Below, piece after piece: positions 54,559 to 63,123 of a stretch of DNA of 64,000 nt. The stretch is taken from NCBI RefSeq assembly GCF_900106835.1, contig NZ_FNNR01000014.1, positions 52,765 through 116,764 on the forward strand, given 5' to 3'. Source of the stretch: Arthrobacter sp. cf158. Its GTDB lineage: Bacteria; Actinomycetota; Actinomycetes; Actinomycetales; Micrococcaceae. Below the pieces are notes generated by a model. It ran no database searches, was not told the origin of the DNA, and saw only the letters and a program-made list of their open reading frames with translations. The position numbers were made by a program, and so were the translations under genes. Position 1 is the first letter of the stretch, and each line of letters begins with the position of its first letter.

Positions 54559-55560
54559 ATGCCCAAGTCTGAAAGCGCCCCGCCGCGACGGGTCACCATA
54601 CGGGATGTTGCCCTGGCCGCGGGAGTCTCACGACAGACTGTCACCCGCGCGGTCAATGAGATGCCGGAAATCAGCGAGGAAACACGGCAACGTGTTATGC
54701 GTACAGTCGAGGAACTCGGGTACAGACCGAACAGGTTCGCCATAGACCTCTCACGTCAACGCTCGCTTGCGATCGGGCTGATCGTTGGAACGTTCCACAA
54801 TCCCTACTATGCGCAGCTCGCAGATGCGTTCGTCACTGAACTGCGAAGACGTGACTGGCAGGTAGTGGTCGGAACTGCAGACCAAGGCGAGGCCGCGGCC
54901 GTCCGATCCATGGCATCCCAAGCCGATGCCATCATCGGCTACTTCGTTGAGCCTCAGTCGGCGTTCGCACCTGCCGCTCGTGGGGTGCCCATCATCACCC
55001 TGGAAGAACGGGCCACCATACCAGGTGTTCATTCGGTTGAGCTCGACTTCCGAACGGGAATTGCGGACCTGGTCACGGCCCTTCGAGCCAAGGGGGCGAG
55101 TCGCTTCGCGATGATCGATGCCGCAAACCCCATGCCCGATGGAACTACTACGAGTTCGCCTCGTCGACTCCTGTTTGAGGAGGCAGTCGGCGAGTCCTGC
55201 CTTGTGGTCACCGAACCCGAATCGATCGCCGGGGGCGTCAACGGTTTCAAGAGAATACTTGACGAGAACCCTCACATCGACGCCATTCTTGCATTCAACG
55301 ACCTCATGGCCATGGGAGCTATTCAGGGCGCGCACACTCTAGGAGTCGACGTGCCTGGTCGGGTAAGGATCGCCGGCATCGACGGCATATCCCTCGGTGA
55401 GGCCATCAGCCCGACGCTGACCACCCTGTCCCTTCAAACCCAGGCTGTCGCGGCTGAGGCAGCATCCATAGTGGCGCAACTTTTCACAGCTGAACACATG
55501 CCCACGGCGTCAATAACCCGCGCTGTCACGCCTGTGGTTGTTTGGCGGGAATCCGCCTGA
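54559..55560 (+). CDS. LacI/GalR-family repressor
   Basis: About 333 residues from ATG 54559; a frame start at 54499 would add 20 residues before the HTH. DNA-binding domain: RRVTIRDVALAAGVSRQTVTRAVNEMPEISEETRQRVMRTVEELGYRPNR with hinge FAIDLSRQRS. The effector domain starts at LAIGLIVGTFHNPYYAQLADAF and ends with DVPGRVRIAGIDGISLGEAISPTLTTL. Flanked on both sides by GTGACCGGTCAC-type operators, so it very probably represses the divergent transporter gene and the downstream rhamnogalacturonan lyases, and is relieved by an imported RG-derived sugar. Confidence 0.93.
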   Translation: MPKSESAPPRRVTIRDVALAAGVSRQTVTRAVNEMPEISEETRQRVMRTVEELGYRPNRFAIDLSRQRSLAIGLIVGTFHNPYYAQLADAFVTELRRRDWQVVVGTADQGEAAAVRSMASQADAIIGYFVEPQSAFAPAARGVPIITLEERATIPGVHSVELDFRTGIADLVTALRAKGASRFAMIDAANPMPDGTTTSSPRRLLFEEAVGESCLVVTEPESIAGGVNGFKRILDENPHIDAILAFNDLMAMGAIQGAHTLGVDVPGRVRIAGIDGISLGEAISPTLTTLSLQTQAVAAEAASIVAQLFTAEHMPTASITRAVTPVVVWRESA

Positions 55561-55585
55561 CCCTCGGCGTATTACGCTGCGCCTA

Positions 55586-55674
55586 TTGACAGCCACTCAT
55601 GGCTTTACCTAGTCTGACGTGACCCGTCACGGAACCCCATCGAGTCCTAAGAACTAATTTCCGTGACCGGTCAC
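55586..55674 (+). promoter_or_regulatory. Promoter and LacI operators of the rhamnogalacturonan lyase genes
   Basis: TTGACA (55586-55591), an 18-base spacer and TAGTCT (55610-55615). The operator GTGACCCGTCAC (55619-55630; one base off the palindrome) begins three bases after the -10, and a perfect GTGACCGGTCAC lies at 55663-55674. The first lyase starts at 55740. Confidence 0.8.
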
Positions 55675-55739
55675 GGCAACTGCTGCCAGCTCTCTGAACG
55701 CATCCCACCTCATGACAAGATCCAGAGAAGGATTCGACG

Positions 55740-58277
55740 ATGAATCGTGTACGACACCTGATCCCTGCTTTGCTTGCGGCGGGGGTGATGCTCTCCGGCG
55801 GAGTCCAGCCAGCGGCTGCCTCGCCCGATCCGCCGTCCGGCGTTGCCGCCAATAGCGGGTCCCAGATCCGGGGAAATTCCCCGGCGGGCCAACCTTTCCA
55901 ATTGGAGAAACTGGATCGTGGGCTTGTTGCGGTGGGCACGGATGAAGGCGTGTTCCTCAGCTGGCGCCTGCTCGGCTCAGAAGCAACAGGTTCCACGGCG
56001 ACCGGCCTGGCCGGACCAGACTTCAAGGTCTACCGCGACGGCCAGGCCGTGGACACTGTCACGGACAGCACCAACTTCGCCGATCCTGATGGTACGCCGT
56101 CATCTCGCTACGCCGTTGCACCGGTAGTGAACGGGGTTGAACTTCCTGCAAGTGCCACGGTGACCGCATGGCAGAACGGGTACCACGACGTGCCGCTGCA
56201 GAAGCCCGCAGACGGCGTGACTCCAGCGGGTGAGACCTTCACTTACCATGCATACGACGCCTCTGCGGCTGACGTCGATGGCGATGGCGCCTACGAGCTC
56301 GTGGTGCTCTGGAACCCCTCTAATCAAAAGGACGTGTCGCAAAAGGGCTACACCGGTACCGTCTATGTCGATACCTACGAACTCGACGGCACGCTCCTCA
56401 ACCGTCTCGATCTCGGCCCCAACATCCGCGCCGGCCAGCACTACACCCAGTTCATGGTCTATGACTTCGACGGCGATGGCCGTTCCGAAACCATGCTGAA
56501 GACCGCCCCCGGGACAAAAACCACCGGCTACAACGCAGACGGCACAGTGACAAATGAAGGCTACGTCACGATGCCGAAATCCGACGTGGACGCGGGCTAC
56601 GCCCACACCGACGATTACCGACTCAGCGCAGAGGGCTACCATGCCCACTTGGTAGCCATGCTGCAAGGCTGGAGCGAGCACCCTGAGGTGAAGGCGGGGA
56701 ACTGGCCAGCCACCGTTGAGGAGGCTCTCGGCATTCCCGTGACTCACGACTACCCGCTCACCAAGCAGAGCGCGACCGAGCTGACCGACTACTTCATTGA
56801 CGTCTATGCACCGTCCCGCAGTCCACGAAACTTGCTGCGGCAGTTCGAGGGTTTCATCCTCGACGGTCCCGAGTACCTCACCGTGTTCGACAGCGCCACA
56901 GGCAAGGAACTGCAGACCATCCCGTACAAGCCAGGGCGCGGTGATGACGGCCTGCTGTGGGGCGATTACGCGTACGGCGTCATCGAACCGGGCAACAGGG
57001 TCGACCGATTCATCGCCGGCGTCGCCTACTTGGACGGTAAACGCCCCTCGGCTGTTTTCGCCCGCGGTTACTACACCCGAATGACCATGGTGACATATGA
57101 CTGGGACGGCAAATCGCTCAAGGAGCGCTGGTTTGTCGACAGCGGCCACGTACCAATGACAAATCCGTTCAATGACACACCGCACGGTCGGGAGGGAACC
57201 GATCCGACGTGGGGCAACATGTCCTCGCAGGGCTTCCACTCACTGAGTGCCGCTGATGTCGACGGCGACGGCAAACACGAGATCGTCTACGGCTCAGCCA
57301 CCCTGGACGACGACGGAAGCATCCTCTACAGCTCCTACGCCACGCTTCCTGAAGGAAGCGCAGCACCCGGAACCCGTGCGAAACTCGGACACGGTGACGG
57401 CATGTATGTGACGGACATCGACCCGAAACGCCCTGGCCTGGAGATCTTCTCCGTCCACGAAAGTGCACGTAACGCCCCGTACGGAGCAGCTATGCGTGAT
57501 GCTGCAACAGGCGAGGTGCTGTTCGGCGCATATTCCGGTAAGGACACCGGCAACGGACTGATCGGCGATGTGCGGCCGGACGTGCCCGGCTTGGAAGTAT
57601 GGGCCTCAATGCCGTCCGGAACCACTGCAAGCGGGCTGCTCAGCGCGAAAGGCGAGATCCTGTCGACCGCCAAACCGGATCTGGTGGATGCCACCATACA
57701 TTTCGCTGCCGAACCTACTACCCAGACAATCTCCGGAGACCGGGACGGCGCCAAGCACATTGTCGACTGGCAGCGGGGCACCCTGCTGACGGAGCAAGAC
57801 ACTGCAGGGAATCCGCCCTTGGTGGCCGACATCCTGGGTGACTGGCGTGAAGAGCTCCTTATCCGCACCAAGGACTCAACCAAGCTACGTATCTTCACGA
57901 GCACTGAGCTGACAACGCACAAACTGACAACCCTTATGCACGATAAGCAATACCGCGCTGAGATCGCCCGGCAGAACACGGTCTACAACTACCCGAGTCA
58001 AGTCGGCTTTTATCTGGCAAGTGATATGGATTGGTCTACCGTACCGATCCTCACCACTCCTGTGACACCGAAGGCACCGAAGTTCGTCGACCCCAGCGGT
58101 GTGATCGTGATCCCGCCGAGCGACGACGTCGACTACTACATCAACGGCCAAAAGGTGGGCCCAGGTGGGCACAAGGCACAAAACGCCGAGGCGACAGTCG
58201 CGGCCGTTCCGAAGCCTTACCTCGCAGTGGCTGAAGGCGCAGCCGCTAAGTGGACCCACACCTTCAGCACACATTAG
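55740..58277 (+). CDS. Secreted rhamnogalacturonan lyase, PL11
   Basis: 845 residues with a signal peptide (HLIPALLAAGVMLSGGVQPAAAS, cleavage about 28). The PL11 eight-bladed propeller begins at QLEKLDRGLVAVGTDEGVFLSWRLLG and is rich in calcium-binding DxDxDG motifs (AADVDGDGAYELVVLWNPSN, YDFDGDGRSETMLKTA, AADVDGDGKHEIVYGSA) and the family strings GYYTRMTMVTYDWDG and ADILGDWREELLIRT. It cleaves the rhamnose-galacturonic acid bonds of rhamnogalacturonan I outside the cell by beta-elimination. A short C-terminal Ig-like tail (about 775-845) follows. First gene of a two-lyase operon. Confidence 0.93.
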   Translation: MNRVRHLIPALLAAGVMLSGGVQPAAASPDPPSGVAANSGSQIRGNSPAGQPFQLEKLDRGLVAVGTDEGVFLSWRLLGSEATGSTATGLAGPDFKVYRDGQAVDTVTDSTNFADPDGTPSSRYAVAPVVNGVELPASATVTAWQNGYHDVPLQKPADGVTPAGETFTYHAYDASAADVDGDGAYELVVLWNPSNQKDVSQKGYTGTVYVDTYELDGTLLNRLDLGPNIRAGQHYTQFMVYDFDGDGRSETMLKTAPGTKTTGYNADGTVTNEGYVTMPKSDVDAGYAHTDDYRLSAEGYHAHLVAMLQGWSEHPEVKAGNWPATVEEALGIPVTHDYPLTKQSATELTDYFIDVYAPSRSPRNLLRQFEGFILDGPEYLTVFDSATGKELQTIPYKPGRGDDGLLWGDYAYGVIEPGNRVDRFIAGVAYLDGKRPSAVFARGYYTRMTMVTYDWDGKSLKERWFVDSGHVPMTNPFNDTPHGREGTDPTWGNMSSQGFHSLSAADVDGDGKHEIVYGSATLDDDGSILYSSYATLPEGSAAPGTRAKLGHGDGMYVTDIDPKRPGLEIFSVHESARNAPYGAAMRDAATGEVLFGAYSGKDTGNGLIGDVRPDVPGLEVWASMPSGTTASGLLSAKGEILSTAKPDLVDATIHFAAEPTTQTISGDRDGAKHIVDWQRGTLLTEQDTAGNPPLVADILGDWREELLIRTKDSTKLRIFTSTELTTHKLTTLMHDKQYRAEIARQNTVYNYPSQVGFYLASDMDWSTVPILTTPVTPKAPKFVDPSGVIVIPPSDDVDYYINGQKVGPGGHKAQNAEATVAAVPKPYLAVAEGAAAKWTHTFSTH

Positions 58278-58305
58278 TAAGTCCGGGCACCCGCCCGTCA
58301 AAACC

Positions 58306-58349
58306 ACCGCTCCGAACGCCGCCACCTCCTTGCCGGCGTTCGGAGCGGT
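58306..58349 (+). terminator. Intercistronic 16-bp hairpin
   Basis: ACCGCTCCGAACGCCG (58306-58321) pairs perfectly with its complement (58334-58349), with a 12-base loop, between the two lyase genes. There is no T-run after it, so a partial terminator or an mRNA-stabilising structure is more likely than a full stop. Confidence 0.6.
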
Positions 58350-58376
58350 CCCCTCCCCCAACAAACGGAGAACACT

Positions 58377-61300
58377 GTGAAACAAAAAAGCAGAAACGGC
58401 AGGGTGGGCAGCGCAGCCATTACCGCCCTCGCCCTCGGAGCCGCCTTCGTCTCGGTCCCGGATACGGCACATGCGGCCCAACCAGACCTAAAGTTCGATT
58501 TCGGCGGGCCCGCATCGCCGGTCGAGGCAGGCTGGAACCAAGTGGCAGCCGGCAGCACCTACTCAGCCACACTCGGGTATGGCTTTCTCTCAGGCGGAAC
58601 AACCTTTCGGGACCGCACCAGCGGGGGCTCGTCAATGGAGCGCGACTTCGTCAACGGCGCCTGGGAATTTGGGGTCGACCTTCCCAACGGAACCTACGAG
58701 GTAACAACGTGGAGCGGTGACCTCATTGCCGGCAACGCCACCGACTTCACGGTCGAAGGTGTGAAGTACACAAGCAAGACCGCCACCGGCGCCCTGGACA
58801 AGCACGTGACGACCGTGCAAGTCGCAGATGGCCGGTTGAACGTCATGGGAGCGCGCGACGGCCGGATCAACGGCCTGATGGTGCAGGCACCTGTCGCCGT
58901 CCCTGCCTCCCTCGCCGCAACCGTCGATACCTCCGAGAACCCCAGCGTCTCTCTGAGGTGGGGTGCGGTGGACGGGGCGAGCAGTTACGAGATCTACCGT
59001 TCGACCGAATCAACCGAACTCGAATCAGTAGGCACGACAACCGAGCCGACCTTCCTCGATGAGAACGTGGAAGTCGGCGAGCCGTACAGCTACGTCGTCC
59101 GCGCGATTTCCGGTGACCGCCAGTCCCAGCAAAGCGGAACATTGGCAGTGAACGTGGTCGATCCCGGCGCACCCGCACCGGCTACACCAGTTGGCCTGTC
59201 CGTCTCGTCGATCGCAGAACGCGAACTGACAATCACATGGAATGACGACCCCGCAGCCCAGCGTTGGCGCGTCTACCGGAGCACACGCGAAGACATTCCG
59301 TTCTCGCTGGTCGCAACCACCACCGATCCGACTTGGACCGATAAAACTGTCCTGACGACACGGCCCTACCTTTACCGCATTGTGGCGGTCAATGAGGGCG
59401 GCTACTCGACCACGTCGGACACGCTGAGCACAGCAGTGACCACCACGCTTGTTCGCAACATGGAGTATCTCGACCGGGCCCCTGTAGGTGTCGTCGTCGA
59501 GGGTGGCGTCTACCTCGGCTGGCGCCTCCTCGGCGCCGACGATCGCCAGCTTGGCTTCAACATCTACCGCGACGGTACGCTGATCACCCCCGTTCCCCTC
59601 ACCGGTGCCACGAACTTCGTGGACCCCAGCGGCGGAACAGATTCGCACTACCTTGTGACGGCCATCGAAAGCGGACAAGAAATCATCGTCACCGATGAAT
59701 TCCAGCCGCGTACCGAACAATACATAGACATCCCGATCAAATCTCCTGGCGAGGGCTACCGGGCTGCCGACGCAAGCGTCGGGGACCTCGACGGCGACGG
59801 AACGTACGAGATCATCTTTTCCTGGAACCCCTCCAACTTCCCGGACAACTCAATCGCCGGCTTCACCCAAAACCAGTATCTGGATGCCTACAAGCTCGAC
59901 GGAACCCAGCTCTGGCGTATTGACCTCGGCAGAAACATCCGGGCCGGTGCCCACTACACGCAGTTCCAAGTGTTCGATTACGACAGCGACGGCCGCGCCG
60001 AAATCGCCTTCAAAACCAGCGACGGCGTCGTTGATGGAACCGGACAGGTTCTGGGAGACCCGAACGCCGACCACCGCGACGCCACCGGCCGCGTCCTCTC
60101 CGGACCGGAATGGCTCTCGATCTTCGACGGTCGCACCGGCGCCGAAATCGACACAGTCGACTTCATCCCGCAGCGCGGCAACGTGGCTGACTGGGGCGAC
60201 GCCTACGGCAACCGCGTGGACCGCTTCCTCGGCGCCACAGCCTACTTGGACGGTGTACACCCAAGTCTCATCATGAGCCGTGGCTACTACACCCGCACCG
60301 TCATCGGGGCATGGGACCTCGTGAACGGGAAACTGAAGTCGCGCTGGGTCTTCGACAGCAACGACTGGGGCAAGGACTACGAGGGTCAAGGCAATCACAA
60401 CCTCGCCCCCGCCGACGTCGACCGCGACGGGCAAGACGAGATCGTCTTCGGTGCCATGACCATCGACGACGACGGAAAGCCGCTCTACAACACCCGACTG
60501 TTCCACGGTGACGCTTTGCACGTAGCCGACCACGACCCATCGCGTCCCGGCCTGGAGGTGTTCAGCGCCTTCGAAGACATCCCGCAGAACGGTGGCATCG
60601 GCTCAGCGTTGAGAGACGCAGAAACCGGTGAGGTACTCTACTCAACGCCGGCCACCGAAGACACCGGCCGGGCATCTGCAGGCGACATCGACCCGAACTA
60701 CCCGGGCAACGAAACCTGGGCTGTCCGCGGCGACGTCTACAACTCACCCGTGGGCACCATGAAGAGTGCAACCGGTGAAGTGATCACCGAAGCCATACCG
60801 CCAGCACTGATGATGGCTTGGTGGGATGGCGACCTCCTCCGCGAAATCCCTGACCTGACAGACTGGAATGCCGAAACCCAGCGAGGGATCCCCGTGGTCA
60901 AAAAATGGAACCCTACGACGAAGACCACGGACATCATCCTTCAGGACAACGAACTGTGGTCGATCGACGGCACCAAGGCAACGCCGATGATCATCGCCGA
61001 TCTCCTCGGTGACTGGCGCGAGGAACTGCTGTGGCCGAACACGGACTACAGCGCGATGCGGCTCTACACAACCGTGGACGTCACCGAGACGCGGCTGCCC
61101 ACTCTCATGCACGACTCCCAATACCGCACAGGGGTTGCGTGGCAGAACACTGCTTACAACCAGCCGCCCTGGCCGAGCTTCTTCCTTGGCACGGACATGC
61201 AGGCACCACCTGTAGCAAATATCCAGTACGTCGGAGCTGATCGGTTCCCCGCTGAACCTTACAACCCCCGACCCACCAGTGACCCTGCGCCGCCGGCGAA

Positions 61301-61580
61301 GAAGGCGCTCAAGAAGGAAAATCAGGTAAATCTCGGATTGGGCAAGGAAAAATTCCCTCGCGGCCAGTCTTTGGTGACCCTGAAGAACCTTGAACCCAAA
61401 CAGTGGTACTACGTCTATCTCAACGAGACCGGACTGGGTTGGCACAAAGCATCCCAAGAGGGTTCCGTTCAGGTTACAACGCCTGAAGATACGAGACCCG
61501 GAAACAACCAGATCGCGGTCTTCAGCGGCGACGGTGTGATCCGAGGTTGGGACGACCTCAAGGTCACAGGACCCCAGTAA
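58377..61580 (+). CDS. Secreted multidomain rhamnogalacturonan lyase, PL11
   Basis: 1067 residues from GTG 58377 (ACGGAGA upstream), signal peptide ending near residue 33 (HAAQ). Order: a carbohydrate-binding-like jelly roll (KFDFGGPASPVEAGWNQV and PNGTYEVTTWSGD, about 38-175), two fibronectin type III domains (SVSLRWGAVDGASSYEIYRST, and ELTITWNDDPAAQRWRVYRST), then the PL11 propeller (VRNMEYLDRAPVGVVVEGGVYLGWRLLG, ASVGDLDGDGTYEIIFSWNPSN, FDYDSDGRAEIAFKTSDG, GYYTRTVIGAWD) and a C-terminal beta domain. Unlike its neighbour it carries binding modules, so it likely attacks cell-wall-bound polymer. Confidence 0.93.
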   Translation: MKQKSRNGRVGSAAITALALGAAFVSVPDTAHAAQPDLKFDFGGPASPVEAGWNQVAAGSTYSATLGYGFLSGGTTFRDRTSGGSSMERDFVNGAWEFGVDLPNGTYEVTTWSGDLIAGNATDFTVEGVKYTSKTATGALDKHVTTVQVADGRLNVMGARDGRINGLMVQAPVAVPASLAATVDTSENPSVSLRWGAVDGASSYEIYRSTESTELESVGTTTEPTFLDENVEVGEPYSYVVRAISGDRQSQQSGTLAVNVVDPGAPAPATPVGLSVSSIAERELTITWNDDPAAQRWRVYRSTREDIPFSLVATTTDPTWTDKTVLTTRPYLYRIVAVNEGGYSTTSDTLSTAVTTTLVRNMEYLDRAPVGVVVEGGVYLGWRLLGADDRQLGFNIYRDGTLITPVPLTGATNFVDPSGGTDSHYLVTAIESGQEIIVTDEFQPRTEQYIDIPIKSPGEGYRAADASVGDLDGDGTYEIIFSWNPSNFPDNSIAGFTQNQYLDAYKLDGTQLWRIDLGRNIRAGAHYTQFQVFDYDSDGRAEIAFKTSDGVVDGTGQVLGDPNADHRDATGRVLSGPEWLSIFDGRTGAEIDTVDFIPQRGNVADWGDAYGNRVDRFLGATAYLDGVHPSLIMSRGYYTRTVIGAWDLVNGKLKSRWVFDSNDWGKDYEGQGNHNLAPADVDRDGQDEIVFGAMTIDDDGKPLYNTRLFHGDALHVADHDPSRPGLEVFSAFEDIPQNGGIGSALRDAETGEVLYSTPATEDTGRASAGDIDPNYPGNETWAVRGDVYNSPVGTMKSATGEVITEAIPPALMMAWWDGDLLREIPDLTDWNAETQRGIPVVKKWNPTTKTTDIILQDNELWSIDGTKATPMIIADLLGDWREELLWPNTDYSAMRLYTTVDVTETRLPTLMHDSQYRTGVAWQNTAYNQPPWPSFFLGTDMQAPPVANIQYVGADRFPAEPYNPRPTSDPAPPAKKALKKENQVNLGLGKEKFPRGQSLVTLKNLEPKQWYYVYLNETGLGWHKASQEGSVQVTTPEDTRPGNNQIAVFSGDGVIRGWDDLKVTGPQ

Positions 61581-61595
61581 CCAAGGGCCAGCGTT

Positions 61596-61629
61596 GGAGG
61601 GGCGGAAGAAGAAATTCTTCCGCCCCTCC
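61596..61629 (+). terminator. Terminator after the lyase operon
   Basis: GGAGGGGCGGAAGAA (61596-61610) pairs perfectly with TTCTTCCGCCCCTCC (61615-61629) with a GAAA tetraloop, 16 bases after the lyase stop. Only a weak T-rich tail follows. Confidence 0.82.
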
Positions 61630-62352
61630 TCTGTTCCCCGAGCCCGAAAAAGCTCGACCATGGCTTTAGCCAGCGGCATGCACATCAGGGTGAGAGCACA
61701 GGGTTTCGTCATCGGTTGAGACCATAAGGGACTGGGTTCGCCCAAAATTGGGGCCCAAAATGCTCGCCAACTTTGGATGGCACCGCCGTCCCCTCCGGAC
61801 ACTGCCCCATGCATTCGTATTTACGCGTCGACGACACCGAAAAGACCTCCCCTAAGCACCCGGTCGCCCGTGGCGGCTGCACTCTCATGTCGCTGCGGCC
61901 CTGCAGAAGGTGCGCTTGCGAAGGGGCGTCATGTCGCTCGAGTCCTCACACGCGATGAATAGATGTAGGGCGAACGAGAGGGAGGAAATGGCTGTGATCA
62001 GGCTCGATAAAGAAGATTTAAGTGTGGACAATGTCCACACCCCTTTGGGCTGACAGAGCTCCCCTGAGTCAAGCCTCTTGACTCCATCAAACGAGCCAAA
62101 ACCAAGAATCTTGACGCAGGATCTCGAAGTCATGTTGCGCTCAGTCCCTCTACCCATGAAGGGGTGTAGGACAACAACGTCCTACCGGACGAACCAAGAG
62201 AGGAACACATAACCCCAGTACAGAGCCAGCGGAGGGACAACCAGCCACGACCCTGAACCCGCTCCCCCACAACTAAACAGGCGACCCGCGGCGCCAGGCA
62301 CACCCCGCGACCAGTGTCAGAGGGACCTGACCAACCAGAATGTACACACGTT
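61630..62352. other. Non-coding interval with palindrome, left of tRNA fragment
   Basis: About 720 bases without a supported gene; short frames have no RBS or family motifs. A perfect 19-bp palindrome lies at 62022-62040. Confidence 0.5.
62022..62040. repeat. 19-bp palindrome copy 1
   Basis: GTGTGGACAATGTCCACAC: nine-base arms around a central A, followed by CCCCTTTGGG. An identical copy lies at 62501-62519. Confidence 0.85.
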
Positions 62353-62381
62353 AAAGCAAAAACCCCCTCTGACGAGGGGGT
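62353..62381 (-). terminator. tRNA-type terminator on the minus strand
   Basis: On the minus strand ACCCCCTC (62381-62374), a four-base loop, GAGGGGGT (62369-62362) and a T-run. It starts seven bases beyond the tRNA 3'-end fragment, where the natural terminator of a tRNA gene would be. Confidence 0.85.
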
Positions 62382-62387
62382 ATGCCG

Positions 62388-62408
62388 TGCCCGAGGTGGG
62401 ACTCGAAC
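62388..62408 (-). other. tRNA 3'-end fragment, candidate attachment site
   Basis: The minus strand from 62408 to 62388 reads as a T-loop and acceptor end: GTTCGAGTC, CCAC, CTCGGGCA. The 5' half of a tRNA is absent: the bases before 62408 do not pair with the T-stem and no matching GCCCGAG acceptor is found within 100 bases. An isolated tRNA 3' end followed by its terminator is the classic mark left by tyrosine-integrase insertion. The discriminator A and acceptor bases are compatible with tRNA-Leu (inference). Confidence 0.72.
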
Positions 62409-62500
62409 GGGATTCCAAGCCTTGCGAACACTGGGAAGTGCCGGAAACCCGCGGAATCCGGGCCAATCCGGTGACTGTACGAAGCAGTCCGGAGCGGGAT

Positions 62501-62519
62501 GTGTGGACAATGTCCACAC
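62501..62519. repeat. 19-bp palindrome copy 2
   Basis: GTGTGGACAATGTCCACAC, identical to copy 1 479 bases away, again followed by a CCCC(C)TTT string. The two copies bracket the tRNA fragment and terminator. Confidence 0.85.
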
Positions 62520-62542
62520 CCCCTTTCGGGGGCGACGGAGGA

Positions 62543-62911
62543 CTACCGGGGCACCAGATGCCTGGAAATCTCTGCGGCAGCGCGCGGCAGGTCGAGAGTA
62601 CCCGCAGCGACTCCGACGACGAGGTCGAAGCCTTCATCCGTCGAGAAGTCATGCCGGTAACCGTTGATCCACAGCAGCAGCACCATGAGCGTCCACGCCG
62701 TCCGCTTGTTGCCATCAATGAGTGGACGAAACCTGGCGACCGACTCCAACAAGGCTGCAGCCTTCACCGCGAGATGCGGATAGGCCTCCGCGCCCATGAC
62801 AGTCGCAGCCGGCCTGGCCAATGCCGAAGCCAACAACCCGACATCACGGATATGAAAGCCGTACCGATCAACTACCTGAAGGGCGTCCTCAATGTCCAGG
62901 TACGCTGTCAC
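62543..62911 (-). CDS. doc: Doc-type Fic-fold toxin with Arg at the catalytic His position
   Basis: 122 residues from GTG 62911, overlapping the antitoxin stop by GTGA. Doc features: LDIEDALQVVDRYG, the segment RDVGLLASALARPAATV, and the Fic core ARFRPLIDGNKRTAWTLMVLLLWINGY. The Fic motif normally begins with a His (HxLxDGNKR), here Arg62 (codon CGT at 62728-62726; CAT would be one base away). Active Doc proteins phosphorylate EF-Tu; without the His the enzyme should be inactive. The rest of the fold and length look intact. Confidence 0.87.
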   Translation of the reverse strand: MTAYLDIEDALQVVDRYGFHIRDVGLLASALARPAATVMGAEAYPHLAVKAAALLESVARFRPLIDGNKRTAWTLMVLLLWINGYRHDFSTDEGFDLVVGVAAGTLDLPRAAAEISRHLVPR

Positions 62912-63114
62912 GCGTGTTCAAGGCGCTTCAGCAGATCAGCGTCATGACTCATAACAAAATCAAGGCCCCCGCTAATTTCACGCCGGCGCGCGTGGCGCTG
63001 CAGAACCAATTCGGCCCCCTGCAATAGGAGTGCGGACTTGGACGTGTGTTCCTCGGCAGCCAACTTCTCCAGCCGTCGATCAAGGTCCTCAGGGACTCGG
63101 AGATTCATAGCCAT
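62908..63114 (-). CDS. Ribbon-helix-helix antitoxin of the Doc pair
   Basis: About 68 residues from ATG 63114; ATGs at 63123 and 63108 are alternatives, none with a clear RBS. N-terminal ribbon-helix-helix MNLRVPEDLDRRLEKLAAEEHTSKSALLLQGAELVLQRHA, then a short tail DFVMSHDADLLKRLEHA that would bind the toxin. The open frame extends to 63264 but that part lacks protein-like composition. It likely autorepresses through the GGTACC repeats just upstream. Confidence 0.8.
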   Translation of the reverse strand: MAMNLRVPEDLDRRLEKLAAEEHTSKSALLLQGAELVLQRHARRREISGGLDFVMSHDADLLKRLEHA

Positions 63115-63123
63115 GAGACCCAT

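Noticed and set aside
56100..57239. Minus-strand open frame of 379 codons opposite the first PL11 lyase
   Set aside because: Composition is skewed and it overlaps calcium-binding motifs of the real protein; antisense artefact.
60744..61814. Minus-strand open frame opposite the second PL11 lyase
   Set aside because: No RBS or motif, and it crosses the operon terminator; artefact.
62130..62519. 129-codon minus-strand frame across the tRNA fragment
   Set aside because: It overlaps the tRNA 3' end, the terminator and the palindrome; not protein-like.
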